A stretch of 64,000 nucleotides of DNA. Origin: Cloeon dipterum (lineage: Eukaryota > Arthropoda > Insecta > Ephemeroptera > Baetidae). The stretch covers positions 32,261,681 through 32,325,680 of the forward strand of contig NC_088786.1 in the NCBI RefSeq assembly GCF_949628265.1, given 5' to 3'. Position 1 is the first letter of the stretch, and every line of letters starts with the position of its first letter. The position numbers and the translations under genes were made by a program. Shown here piece by piece: positions 39,511 to 50,900 of the stretch. Under the pieces are notes generated by a model. The model did no database searches. It was not told the origin of the DNA and saw nothing but the letters and a program-made list of their open reading frames with translations.

Positions 39511-40949
39511 ATGCAGTTTGCATCAGTCGCGACAAGAAGCATGTGGCACCTGCTTGTGACGGTGGCCGCTTTGGCCGTCGGGGCCGCCGTCCCGGCTGGA
39601 GCGGCCAGCAGCATGACCAACGCGCGAAAGCCCAGCTTGGTCGACGAAACGCTCTGCCCCAAGGTCAAGCCAATGCGGCACTTTGACCTCTCGCAAGTAC
39701 TACACTGTTTTTCTGTTTCAACAATTTGAGAAATCAATTTTTCCACGAAATATTTCAGCTGGGTGTGAGGCAGGACAATATTAGAAGAAGAAATTTCATT
39801 TTAATGATATATTGCGCGGTTCTAACAGATTTAGAGAGTGCCTATTGCTTAACAACTTTACAATTATTGTAAAGCACTTTAAAAATTTGTAATAGATATT
39901 TCACGCCATCCCCGTTTTGGTAGCAACCAGTGAATTCTTTTGTAACCTGTCCTAATGTGAGCCATGTCGTACAGTGGTGGAAATATTTCGGACCTCACAA
40001 TGGAATGAAAACTAGCTTCAAAATTCGATTTTAAATTATTTCCCGTGTTAGCCTTCTTGGTTCCATAACTCGCAAACTCGGACGAAACTAAATTTTTCCC
40101 CTAGGATGAATAATTATTTCTGAACTTGTTGCAAGAGATTTTAACAAAATTCGCCAAAAACAAACACGTCGAATCCTTTTTTTCTTAAAGCTTGTCCATC
40201 TTAAGGAAATCCTTTTAAAACTTATTGTGAGCCATTTGATAAAATTCATTTCATTAAAATGTTTTAAAAAATGTGAGTTTAGGACCGATTGTTCAAAATT
40301 GTACAATTTTATATATATTTTTATATTATGATTACAATTCGAGAACTCTTTTCTAGATTGAGGGCTCGTGGGTTTTCCAACAATACTTCGCGAGCTCTGA
40401 GGAAGCTCTGGCGTACCGGTGCATGCGCGGCGAAATGAACGTCGATTCGACCGCGGCAGGAATACTTATCACCATGACCTTCCGCTACGGTTACATCGAC
40501 GACCCTGACGACGACGTAATCACAGGCAACATGACGTGGGTCATTCCCGACCTAAACCATCCTGCCCACTGGGAACACGCGGAACAGCCATGTATGTCGA
40601 GCATAATTCCCTTCCAGGACGCATTTTAAATTTTATTAATTCAGATGAGGGTGTGTACAACACCTACGTGCTGGACACGGACTACAAGGAGTGGTTGCTG
40701 CTGCTGCACTGCGCCGAGAAGAAGCAGACACCGCGTTACCTCTCCTCCATCATCATGTCCAGGAGTCCGGAGCCGCTGGGACCGGCGGTGCTGTCCTACC
40801 TCAGGGACAAGCTGGTCAGATACGACGTACCCTTAGAGTTTGTGTTTCCTGTAGAGCAGGAGGACTGCAGCCCCAAAGAGGCGACGGCCGGTGGAGGCCT
40901 AGTGTTTGGGCACAATTTGTACAGAATAACGGGAAGGAAGCGGTTTTAA
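39511..40949 (+). CDS. Secreted insect lipocalin
   Basis: Coding exons are 39511-39696, 40357-40591 and 40645-40949; the product has 241 residues. Residues 1 to about 32 are a signal peptide with a hydrophobic core (LLVTVAALAVGAAVPAGAA); Met11 is an alternative start. The mature protein begins near a cysteine (ETLCPKV). The lipocalin signature GSW lies at residues 65-67 (IEGSWVFQQY), followed by the YNTYVLDTDY strand that corresponds to the second conserved lipocalin motif. Four mature cysteines (LCPK, YRCM, LHCA, EDCS) could form the usual two disulphides. Lipocalins bind small hydrophobic ligands in a beta barrel outside the cell. The closest insect group I recall is Karl/apolipoprotein D-like, but the ligand and orthology are unknown. 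Exon 1 has an upstream in-frame Met at 39439, which would hide the signal peptide and is less likely. The gene converges on chico. Confidence 0.85.
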
Positions 40950-41080
40950 AGAAACGCTTGGCCTGCGCAAACGTCGAAATGCATGCCATAAATTGACCGG
41001 ACAGTCTCATTTTTCGGCTTGCGCGGGCCATTTTTAGTGAGCATCTTTTTTTAAGTTACTTGTGTACAGTTTCATGATGT

Positions 41081-41086
41081 TTTATT
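41081..41086 (-). terminator. Polyadenylation signal of chico
   Basis: AATAAA on the minus strand, about 690 bases after the chico stop codon. It lies only about 130 bases from the lipocalin stop codon on the other strand, so the two 3' UTRs probably meet or overlap. Confidence 0.5.
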
Positions 41087-41769
41087 TGAAATATATCGCA
41101 TCATCATCTCACACAATTTAACAAGTGTGATTCATCAATATTATTTACTCTTATACATATTTACAAAAAAAAAGAGAAAGAAAAAACAGCGACGAGAGAA
41201 CGCGTCCTCCGTGTAAGTTTGTGTATAAATGTCTTTTTTTGGGGGGGGGAGGCGAAAGGGATGAGGAAGGAGGACAAAAAACAGAGGGTAAAGGGAAAGG
41301 GCAAGGAAACAAAGTTACCTCGGAATGAGGTTTGTTACAAAAAAGTTTCGAGCGCGAGAAACATTCAATTTAGAGTACACGAAGGGACTTCTCCGCGGGC
41401 TGCTCCGACTCTGGCTTCAGACGCGTCCTCATTGGCCGTGAGAAAGAGCTCAACTTCAGCTGCCGTTGCTAGTGGTATTATCCTACGTCTGCCAAGGCAA
41501 GCAATGAGGACGCGTGCGTTTCGAATTTTCGTTCCGAGCGGAGGAAAAACTGCGTGATTTCTAAGCCTGCATAAAAGCGCGGGATGCACAGACGGACAGA
41601 TAGAGAGACAAATAGATAAAGAGTAACGCACGTAATCAACAGGTAAAACGAACGAACGGAGTGTAAAAAGCAGCTGGAATACTGCGCAAGCGTCCGAAAC
41701 GACTGAGGAGACGAAAACTAAAAAAAGACAGAAGTAGCGTGTAAAAGTGACTTAGTAGAGAGCTGCTCG

Positions 41770-44700
41770 TTATTGCACTTTGCTCTTCTTGGCAGCTGCG
41801 TGCTGCTGTGGCTGCTTTTTCTTGCACTGCTGCTGCTGCTGCTGGGTGCGTTCGAAGTCGATCTGCGCGTACTGCGTGGGCGTCACGGTGGCCGAGGACG
41901 TCAGCACCGTGGCGGCCGACGACGAGCCCGCCGAGCAGACGGTGGTAGCGTCCGACTCGCCCGAGCTGTCCGACGAGAGGTTTCTGAGGAAGGGCGGCTG
42001 CTCCTCGGCACTCTCCTGAGACTCAAGGGATGCGTAGTTGAGCTCGGGCTGTTTGCCCGGTGGCTTCAGCGGCCGCGGCGACGTGGCAGCCCCCTTACTC
42101 GTCTCGAGCAACTCCTTGGCCACCACGGGGCTGTGCGCCGTCAGGGTGCTCGGCGGGTTGTTTAGGTGCAGGGACACGTCTGTGGTGAGAAGCATGGGCG
42201 GCTTGATAGCCGGCGTCATCACCACGTAGTCGTCCTTTGACAGCACCGCATAGTCGCCGTCGTCAGGCCTGCTAAGGGTCGTCACAGGGTGGACGCTCAA
42301 CGTCTCTCCCTTCTGCAAAAACGATCAACACCAATTACTCTTTATTCTTGACCATTTTCATGCATTTTTCCATAATATAATTTTCAAGAAAATTATAAAA
42401 TCTTTTTTCCCCATCAGACGCATGTGGGCTTTCATTAAATCAGAAGAAAATGCGCAATGAACAATTTCTATCTAAGACTCAAATCACTACTTACTTTAAC
42501 AGGCTCCGAAGAAAGTCTCTTGACAGTTGGATCAGGAGATTTGGCGGCGTCCTTTACGTCCCTCAGCCTCAGAGTCTCCAAGGGCGTTCTCGAATGCTCC
42601 TCAGTGCGGTGGTGGTAGTGGTTGGGCGTTGAGGGCTCAAATAGAACAGGACTGTTTGTGCCATCACCTGGCATCATCAGAGCGTAGTCCGTGTCGAGTT
42701 CGGACGGCCCGAGAGATGGCATGGCCTGCATGATTTCCAGCGCCGATGGCACGGGTTTGAGCACAGACGACGGCTCCAGCTGGCCCGCTGGCGACATCTC
42801 CATCAGGGCGTAGTCTTCAGCCGCGGCGAGGGGGGCCTTGGCGGCCAGCGGCGAGGGCTTGGGCTCGGCTGCCGCCGCTGGAGGTTTCGCCTTGGGTTTG
42901 GCCGTCATCAGGGCGTAGTTGCCCTCGCCGTAGTTGTCGTCCTTGGTCAGCACCGATTCGGACTGCGCCTTGCGAGGCAGCACCACCTCATCACGTTTCG
43001 ACGCTGGCTGCATCGGCACGTAGTCCGACTCGGAGGCAGAGTTGCGTGGCCGCAGCTGCTCGACCGGCGGCCGCTGCACGGTGCCTACGCGTCGCTCTAT
43101 CACAGAAGGCTCCTCAATGTTCAGCTTGGCAAACTGCTCCTCAGGCACCAAAGTCTTGGACGGCGTCGACGGGCTGAACAAAAACACGCCCACCGGTGTC
43201 GTTGCCTCTGATTGCCTTTTTGCCTAGAAATCAAAATTTGTTCAGTATTTTGAATCAACTTCAAATTAAACTATCTTAACTCTTTTGAAGATTCAGATCT
43301 TTGATTAAAGCTAGTCTTACAGTGAGCCATTCATGGATCATAACAACGGGCTTAGTGAAAAGTTTCATGACAGACGATACCTTTTTCGCCCTTTTCCTTA
43401 GCGATGAGAATGGCGATGAAGAAGTGGATGGCTCTGGCGCCACCACAGCCTTGGGCGGTGTGCTGCTCGATAGTTTTCGGGACAAAAATCCCGACAGCCA
43501 GACCGGACTGGTAGAGGACTTGGTCTGCCCACCGATATTGATGGGCTGACTGCGTTTGCCGTCGACGCGCATCTCCACGTAAGAGTCCTCCGCGGTGTCG
43601 CTCTTGGAAAAGTCCAGCATGCTGAAATTGTCGTCGTCGTCGTGGCGGCGCAGCTGCTGCTGTTGCTGCTGCGTCTGCTGCTGGATTGTCTGAAGACGCC
43701 GAGGCACGCTACTTGTGGGCACCACGCAACCCGAGCCGGACCACGAGCTGGACAAGTAGGGCGGGGCGGTGTTCTTTCTGTTGCGCGAAGGGCTCCGGTG
43801 AGTCTGGGTCTTCGCACTCACCGGCCGCGTTTCAGTCCGAGGAATGGCCGTGGCCGCCGAACGCGTCACCTCTGGCCGTGAGCCAAGCGAGTAGGCACGC
43901 GTCGGCCGCAGCTGAGATGCTTCTAGGCTGGGCTGCAGGGACACGGAGGTGTGGTCCTCCTCATCCTCAGAGGGCACAAAGTAAGAACTCACCTAACAAG
44001 CAAAGACATACCATTTAGTGAGTTTGTCAAATCTCATTAAGGGTGTGGCCTCCATTTGAATAAAAAATTTTAAATTCTTAACTCTTACCCTGGCAATTTT
44101 CTTGCCGATAATATCTTAGGATTATGAAAATTCTGAACATAAAAAAGCTGTGCTCTCTTTAAATTTATTATTACATTGCGCTCATTTGGTGTAACAAAGT
44201 AAATTTGTTAATCTGAAGTTCCCAAAACCCAAAAAAATCGATCTATACCTTTTCAAGGTGAAACTCTGATGAGTAAGGATGGCTGAAATCTCCAGTGTTA
44301 GTCATTGAGTGAGTTCCTGACGTCAACGAGCAGCTGCTTCCTCCGATTGAGCCTGAAAGAGCAAAAATTCATCAAGACAACAGCAGATTGCCTTGCACTA
44401 AAGCCCAAAGAACTGAAAGAAGCCACAATGAAGCAAAATACCGGCTGCTGAGCAACAAACCTTTGCTGTGGTCGAGGTCCACGTAAGACTCTTGGCGGTG
44501 CTGCAGGGACATGGGAAGCATGGGCACATAGCCTAGGGGCGTGTCCTCAGCCATGCTGGACGCGCGACTGTGGTTGGCCGAGGAGATGCTGCCAGCGCCC
44601 GAAGACACGTACATGCCGAGGGAAAAAGAGGAGGCTTGTGGCGCCTGAGGAGTTATGTCCGCCCCTAGCAAACGCAAACTCTTAGCTTTTCCAGGGTGCC

Positions 44701-47700
44701 ATGAAATCACATGCTTACAGGCCCATAGTAACAATCCTTTATTTGAAAATATAAAATAATAATATTTTTACAACCGCTTTACTTTGTCCCATAAATATTA
44801 CCTATTAAAAAATGATTCGTTTTAATTTTTATCCTGTAATGGAAACGACATGCATCCATAAAACAAAAACCATAATTCTTACCTGGACTCATGACCATGT
44901 AGCCACCAGTGGTTTCCAATGGAGACGAGCTGCTCGGACTGTTGATGCTCATGTCCATGTAGCAGCCCTGACGAGAAACAAGAACAAGAGCAAAGTAAGC
45001 ACCAAAAAAGAAGCCAAAATGTTGAAACAACCTCTGAAGGAGAACCGGCAGTCTTGGAAGTATCATATTTGTTGTTGTTATTGTTATTATTGTTGTTGTT
45101 GTTCATGGAGGAGACCAAGGGCAGGTTGAGTCTGGTCTGGCGCTCCATCGGCACGTACTCCTGCAGTTCCTCCTCGTGCGGACTCCACGGCATGTAGTCG
45201 GTGAGGCTCTCCTCCGCGATCGGACACGCCACAGACGACTCGTCTGGCGAGAGTAGGCTCTTGTACCGGCCGTTATCCAGGGCCGAGTAACGGGACGAGG
45301 GCGGCGTAAATCCACCCGCGCTATCACTAAAACTACTGCGCCCCTGCAATGCCGAAAACGTTTCATTTAGCATTTAAATCAATTTCTCAAATTGAAATAA
45401 TTATTTATAATATTTGAAAAAAAACATTACTTCTCTGTAAGTTACTCAAAGGACCGCCTAGAGTCCTTTATAATTCGGACAATAGTGAGTGCCGGCTACA
45501 CACATCACTGTCCAGCTGATAAAAATTTGCAGTCTGGACAAAAGCATGTCCCAACGCAAACCACTCACATGTTGGCGCGAGTGGTCAGCTGGCCAGGGGA
45601 TGCTGCCGTCGATTTCATCGATGGACAACGAGCTGCCGGCACTGTCCGAGCGGTCGGTCGAGTGTTCGGCAGAAGTGGGGCTGACGGGGGAGCAGTCGAT
45701 GGGGGGAGAAGGCTTGGCGTACATCGAGGCTGGCCGCTGGCCGGACATGACGTGTCCAAGCACACGCGTGTGGTGGTGCGGGGCACTGGAGGCAGGAACA
45801 TAACTTTCGCTGGTAGTGCGTGTGCGCGGCGCGCATGGCAGAGAGTCGCACCGCTCGCGACTTCCGCTCGTTTCTGTACCTGAGGAAAATTCGGCGTATT
45901 TAGCGTTTCGTTAACTCAAATAAGACACCAAGGAGAGATGAGTTGCGGTAGAAAAAGACTAGATTGCTACTGATAGGTCACATCACGTGCCAATTGAGAT
46001 GCTTCGACTCGTGAGGAATTTTTGAATGTCGAGCGAAATAATCAAAAACGAAAATAACCAAGCAGCAAAGGAATAAGCTTGACATGATTTAGTTCTATTG
46101 GCAAGGGATCCTTGGGTACGTTCCGCTCTAGCATGCAAATTTTTAGCCTAAAAGATGCAGACTTTTATGTTAATAAGAAAAAAATGATTAATAAAAATTT
46201 CCAATCTAGCATCAATTTTGAGTCAGGAAACCGGACATGGTTTCGCGCGTTAGGATATTCCCCTGATAAATTTATGAAAATAAGGGACCATTTTTAATCA
46301 AATCATAAAAACTTGGAATGCACTTTTTTACGAATTGATCGATATTAATTTTTTCAATATCTGAAAAAATCTTAGATTCCAACGATTTTTTGAGACCAAA
46401 TGACTTTTAGCCTCCTATTAACTCAAGAAAAATTTAATTTATATTAGGTATTTAAATATTAAAAATTAAATATATCAATACATAGCAAATTTTACTTAAT
46501 TGAAGTATATGTTCCGATTATTAGTAAAATTAAAAAAAAATCCCTAAAAAAGTCACCTAAAAGGCAAAAATCTGAGAAAGTCAAACATGATCTATCAATC
46601 GATTCGTCTCATAAGGGGGAGTCCATATAAAAAAAATCATCGCCATTGAGCAAAATTGTATATTGAAATTGATTGCGAAGTTTTTCCTAAAACATTAGTT
46701 CAGTCTGTAACTAAAAAAACGCTAGATTGAAAACTTTGGACTGGTGTTCCATAAAATTGAACGCAATTGAAGAAAAAACGTCATGTTCGAGCGGAACGTA
46801 CCCAGGGTTTCCTTGTGATCAAAGTTTAAGCTTTCGATTTGAAAGGCGGAAATGTGAAATTATTTACAGAGGTTAGATAACAATTTTGATATGGATATTC
46901 GATAGTTACGCAATGCTGTCGGCAAAATAAATATGTACACCAAAAGAGCGCAATTAGTTCTGCGCATAAGCTGAGTTCAAGTAGTAGTGTTGTGGAAAAA
47001 TACTAAATAATAATAATGAAAAAAATAAATAGCTGTTCCACAATATTTGTCACGAGCCGAATGGGTGCGGTTGGATATTCAGTGCAGGGTGCATTTTAGC
47101 ATCGAAACGGGTAAAAATCGTTCCATGCGACACATTAGCAGGAGCAAAGGTCCTTACCAATATTTGTGTCTGTGGTAGCTGGGCTGGCAGTGTGTGAAGA
47201 AGAGAGCAAGGAAGTAGAGTTGGTGCTGGGTGTGGCTGCTCCCAGGTAGCCCAGCGAGGTCACCGAGTCTGTTGCACACAGACGGAAAACGATATTTACA
47301 AACCGTCACCAGGGAGCAGATGCCTTTGCATCTTTCCACATATTCAAGAGAATCAATTGGTGCAAGAAAAAAGATTTGGCTCAGAGGTCCGGAAAATACG
47401 CAGATAAATATATATACACAGAGCTGGGGAAATAAAAGAGATGAGTCTGAACATACCGTTGGCGTGGATTATCCTCCTCTGCTGCACGAGGATGGGCTTG
47501 GAGGATTCGGTGGCCGAACTCGATCTGTTTCGGGGCCTAGGGCCCAGCGAGTCCTGCTCGGGTTCGGCACTAGGAGGCGTGGCGCCCAGGGTCTTGTTTC
47601 CCTTGCTCATGGCACCTATGATGGCGCTATGCATGTGCTGGGCAATGTGGTTGTCCTCGGTCACCATCCAAAGTTCGCCGGCGCCGGTGACGCTCATGCG

Positions 47701-48619
47701 GCCCACTTCCATGTAGAAAAATCGTTCACTAGCCCCACACCGTCTTATACTACCCAGCTGAAACGTAACATTCGACTAAGTACTTCACGGAGCTCGTCAC
47801 GACCGGCACGGGGAGAAAAAAAATTAGAAGGTACTTACAGGGAAATCGTAAAAATTCCGCTCCTCTTCAGCTCCATCCTTGCAATTCATTTTGAGTAGAC
47901 TGAGAGACTTTGCCGTGAGGCACACGCGGTATGGCCCTAGAATTTCGTAATTGGCGCCGAGCCCTTTCTCCTGCATTTTGACTTCCCACACAAACTCTGT
48001 GCACGAAAAAAGTTTAGCCATAGCACGCAGCTAGATATAAGCGCGGCACAAACCAAAGGTGGGTTTGGGCACGACCCCAGGAACAGCGGAGCCACCATTC
48101 TGCAGTTCCAAGAGCTTGTTGAGCCAATCGTCAGCCTCTTCGGCTGTATCAAGGACGATGCAAAAACTGTCGTCCTTGGTGTACAATGCCAGGCAATGTT
48201 TCACCCTAGTGTCCGATCGCTTGTTGATGTTGAAGCACTTTTTCAAAGTTATGCTTCTGCAATGATTACGATTTAAGATACTTCAAGTAATTTCATAATA
48301 AGCAAAAATGAGCATCAGTCACTTACGATTTAACGTTTTAAATTAATTAAATTATTCCTAACCTTTTGGGCAATGCTCCGGCCTTGAACTTCTTTTCAGA
48401 GTCGTAGTACTCCAGCCTGGCTGGAAATTTGGCACTCTCTTTTCGAAGCAAAAAGTATTTCTTCTTCATAGTCTTTAACAAGAGAGAAAGGGCAGGTTGA
48501 GCATTTTGATTGCACCTCAACGCGAAACTTGTTACCTTTAGTTTTTTGAGGTAGCCAATACGAACAATGTCGTCGGTGGTGGAGGAGGAAGGACTCGCGT
48601 CCTCCACACGGGCTGCCAT
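41770..48619 (-). CDS. chico: Insulin receptor substrate (Chico/IRS)
   Basis: Fourteen coding exons in transcript order: 48619-48536, 48472-48363, 48256-48054, 47996-47839, 47757-47457, 47268-47158, 45879-45569, 45343-45032, 44967-44883, 44664-44461, 44352-44249, 43992-43321, 43223-42495 and 42312-41770. The product has 1308 residues, in the range of vertebrate IRS1 and longer than Drosophila Chico as I recall it. A PH domain spans about 17-130 (VRIGYLKKLK to DDWLNKLLELQNG) and a PTB domain about 133-240 (IRRCGASERFFYMEVGR). RERCDSLP with RTRTTSES marks the conserved IRS linker. Ten YXXM motifs follow, the docking sites for the PI3-kinase p85 subunit. Near the C-terminus LNYASL and QYAQIDF resemble SHP2/Corkscrew sites. 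The protein acts at the plasma membrane as adaptor for the insulin receptor. It also carries Asn, Gln and Ala/Lys/Pro low-complexity tracts. Confidence 0.96.
46102..46815. mobile_element. Non-autonomous DNA element with 34-base terminal inverted repeats
   Basis: The ends at 46102-46135 and 46782-46815 are inverted copies matching at 29 of 34 positions without gaps. The central block TGGGTACGTTCCGCTC is identical. The 714-base body is AT-rich and has no transposase frame. No clear target-site duplication is visible, so I do not assign a superfamily. It sits in the chico intron between the exons at 47158-47268 and 45569-45879. An internal block around ATCGATTCGTCTC recurs near 38596. Confidence 0.75.
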
Positions 48620-48677
48620 TTTTTTTCAACAGAGGGTCACTTGCGCGCGCGACAACTCACACCGCTTTTTTGCCTCC
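48620..48677 (-). other. 5' UTR part of the first chico coding exon
   Basis: A good acceptor (TTTGATTTCAG) on the minus strand ends at 48678, leaving 58 bases of 5' UTR before the chico start codon. The start is preceded by a run of A, a favourable context. An upstream non-coding exon is therefore expected. Confidence 0.6.
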
Positions 48678-49649
48678 CTGAAATCAAAGTTTTATGCTTG
48701 AGGAATCTAAAGAGTGTGAAGAGCACTTTGGTGGAACGTTGACAAAAACAGGTTAAACAGAAACATGCGAATTGACAACAACTGAGATGAACGTAAAAGT
48801 TTTTTCACGCCAGTATCTTACATTTCACCCCTCATTGTAAATGTTAATTGAAATAGATTCGATTTCAATATCGTAGACGACACCATTTGGGTGTTGTGAT
48901 TTTCCTGCGTATCGCTGAAACACGATCGTGGCAAAATATGCGCAGAAAGAGTCCTGCAATTTATCCACGTCACTGACACGCACATTGCCAAGGGTAGTGC
49001 GCAGCAAGTTGCAGACAACACAATTTGGCACATTTAATAGGAAAATTCCCAAAAACGACAGTTCTAATTACCGAGCAAGAATTTAATTTTAGTCTCAAAA
49101 TTAAACCACGAATTTAATGTAAGTTGCGCAAAAAATCAATACTTTGTTCTCCGTCGATCACGAATATGAAAACCTGGAAAGACCCTAAAAGGCATGAATT
49201 GAAGCCACATCAGAAAACTGCGCGTAACTTTGCTGCAGGTTGAAGAGCGTCCCGAAATAGCCTGATTGTGAGTCTGAAAGCTCACTTGGCCTATTCATCC
49301 CCTGATTCAATTACGTTTTTCTTTTTGCGCGTTCCGAATCATCTTGTGTAAGTCTGGTGACGCATTTGCGGAGGCAGGAAGCGCCGGAGAAAGGTCACAC
49401 GTCTATTCTGGAGCCGCAAAACGCACACACTGACAGAAAGCAGCGTGGGCGAGAGGAAAAGCCACGGATGCGGTGAAAAATTAGCTAGGTTGGAGATCGG
49501 CAAAAAAGCTCTTTCCGCGACACGAACGGATGGACGCCAGGCACTTTACTCACTCGCACTAAACAACGATTCATAAATGATGAATGAATGAGCGAGAGAG
49601 ACAGTCGTAGTGTGTGTATGTGAGTGTGTGTGTGTGTCAGAGAGAGAGA

Positions 49650-50900
49650 GAGGCTCCCTTCCCTTCCTCCTTCATCCGAGCACCAAAACATTCGCGCATT
49701 TCATGCGTAGTAAGCCGACTGCGTGTCATTCGCGGGCTAAAGTGATGAAAACCCGATCGCAAGGGGTCGGATCGGCCGAAAAGGGCTAAGTTCCCGCCCG
49801 AGTGGGGTGTGAGGACGGGAGTCGATGGGACGGGTGACCGAAACCAAGACACGTGCCTGCCCTTTGCACTGCGGTGGCAAGTTTCGAAGGTGCAAAATAA
49901 ACACGGCAGGAGCGAGATTGCCGAATTGGGGCACCGAAATGCACATTAGCCGCCGCGGAACGCGTGATTTTGGGCCGAAAGGGTTGAGTAGGAGACCAAA
50001 CAGACGGGACCGGGTACCGCCCCCGAGACTGCCACCCCCGCGGGAACCACCCACTGGTGGAGGCGTGATGTTGGGCCAGCCGAGCCCCACGAGAGGGACG
50101 GTCCCCCTCGTTCGGTCCTCCGCCCGGATTCGAGCCGACCAACGCGACCGGTTGGGGTCGGTGTCCGCACTCGGCCTCCGAAGGCCACACAGCGGCAAAA
50201 CAAACACGCGCAACTAACAACACGCCGCTCTCTCGGCCGCTTGACGCGCCGAAATGGCACCGAAATGAGTTCTACGACGTGCTATCACTAGCCAGACTGA
50301 CGATGCTTCACGACGGGACGGCCGACGCGGCGTACCGACGGCCGAATGAGCCGAAAAGCGAAACTACGCACTAAGCTGGGGGCTGGTTAGTGGGTCGGAG
50401 TGTGTCGCACCTTCACATCGCGCTGCGTCGCCGTCGGCAGACTAGTCGCTTCTCCCGCTGCGCCGAGGCACTCGCCAACACATCGCCGTCGGCCGCCTGC
50501 CGACCAAACACGCGTGCAATCGGCTCGAATTGTGTGTGTCAGTGCGTGTGCACACACAAGAGCAGCAACATTGTCGCCTTCAGTTCAGCGGCGGCATCTA
50601 CCACTGCAGTAAGACAGCGCTGCAAACGCTCAGATCAATCGCACCCGCCACGCCCTCTGCCTCGTGCGGCTGATGCGCGCCGCGGCCATCGTGGCCCGTA
50701 TGCTCCGCGCCGCCAACATTCTGCCTGGTTCCGCCCGCAGGTGAACGACGCAGGCGCCTCGCCAAACAGCTCGAGGCGCTCGAGCGTCACGACCGCAGAG
50801 CAGACCGGAACCGGCCGACGTGCTCCTTCCGCCGGATCGTGCGCGCAATATTCAAAAATTGTATTCATTCACCGCGATTCGTGTACCGGTTCGTGTCGGT
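49650..50900 (-). promoter_or_regulatory. CpG-rich block, probable chico promoter and 5' exon
   Basis: This block is strikingly rich in GC and CpG compared with its AT-rich flanks, and lies upstream of chico in its direction. A possible minus-strand donor (GTGAAG then GTGCGA) lies at about 50407. Overlapping open frames on both strands, up to 207 codons, are explained by the scarcity of stop codons in GC-rich DNA and show no domain. A divergent plus-strand transcript cannot be excluded. Confidence 0.4.
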
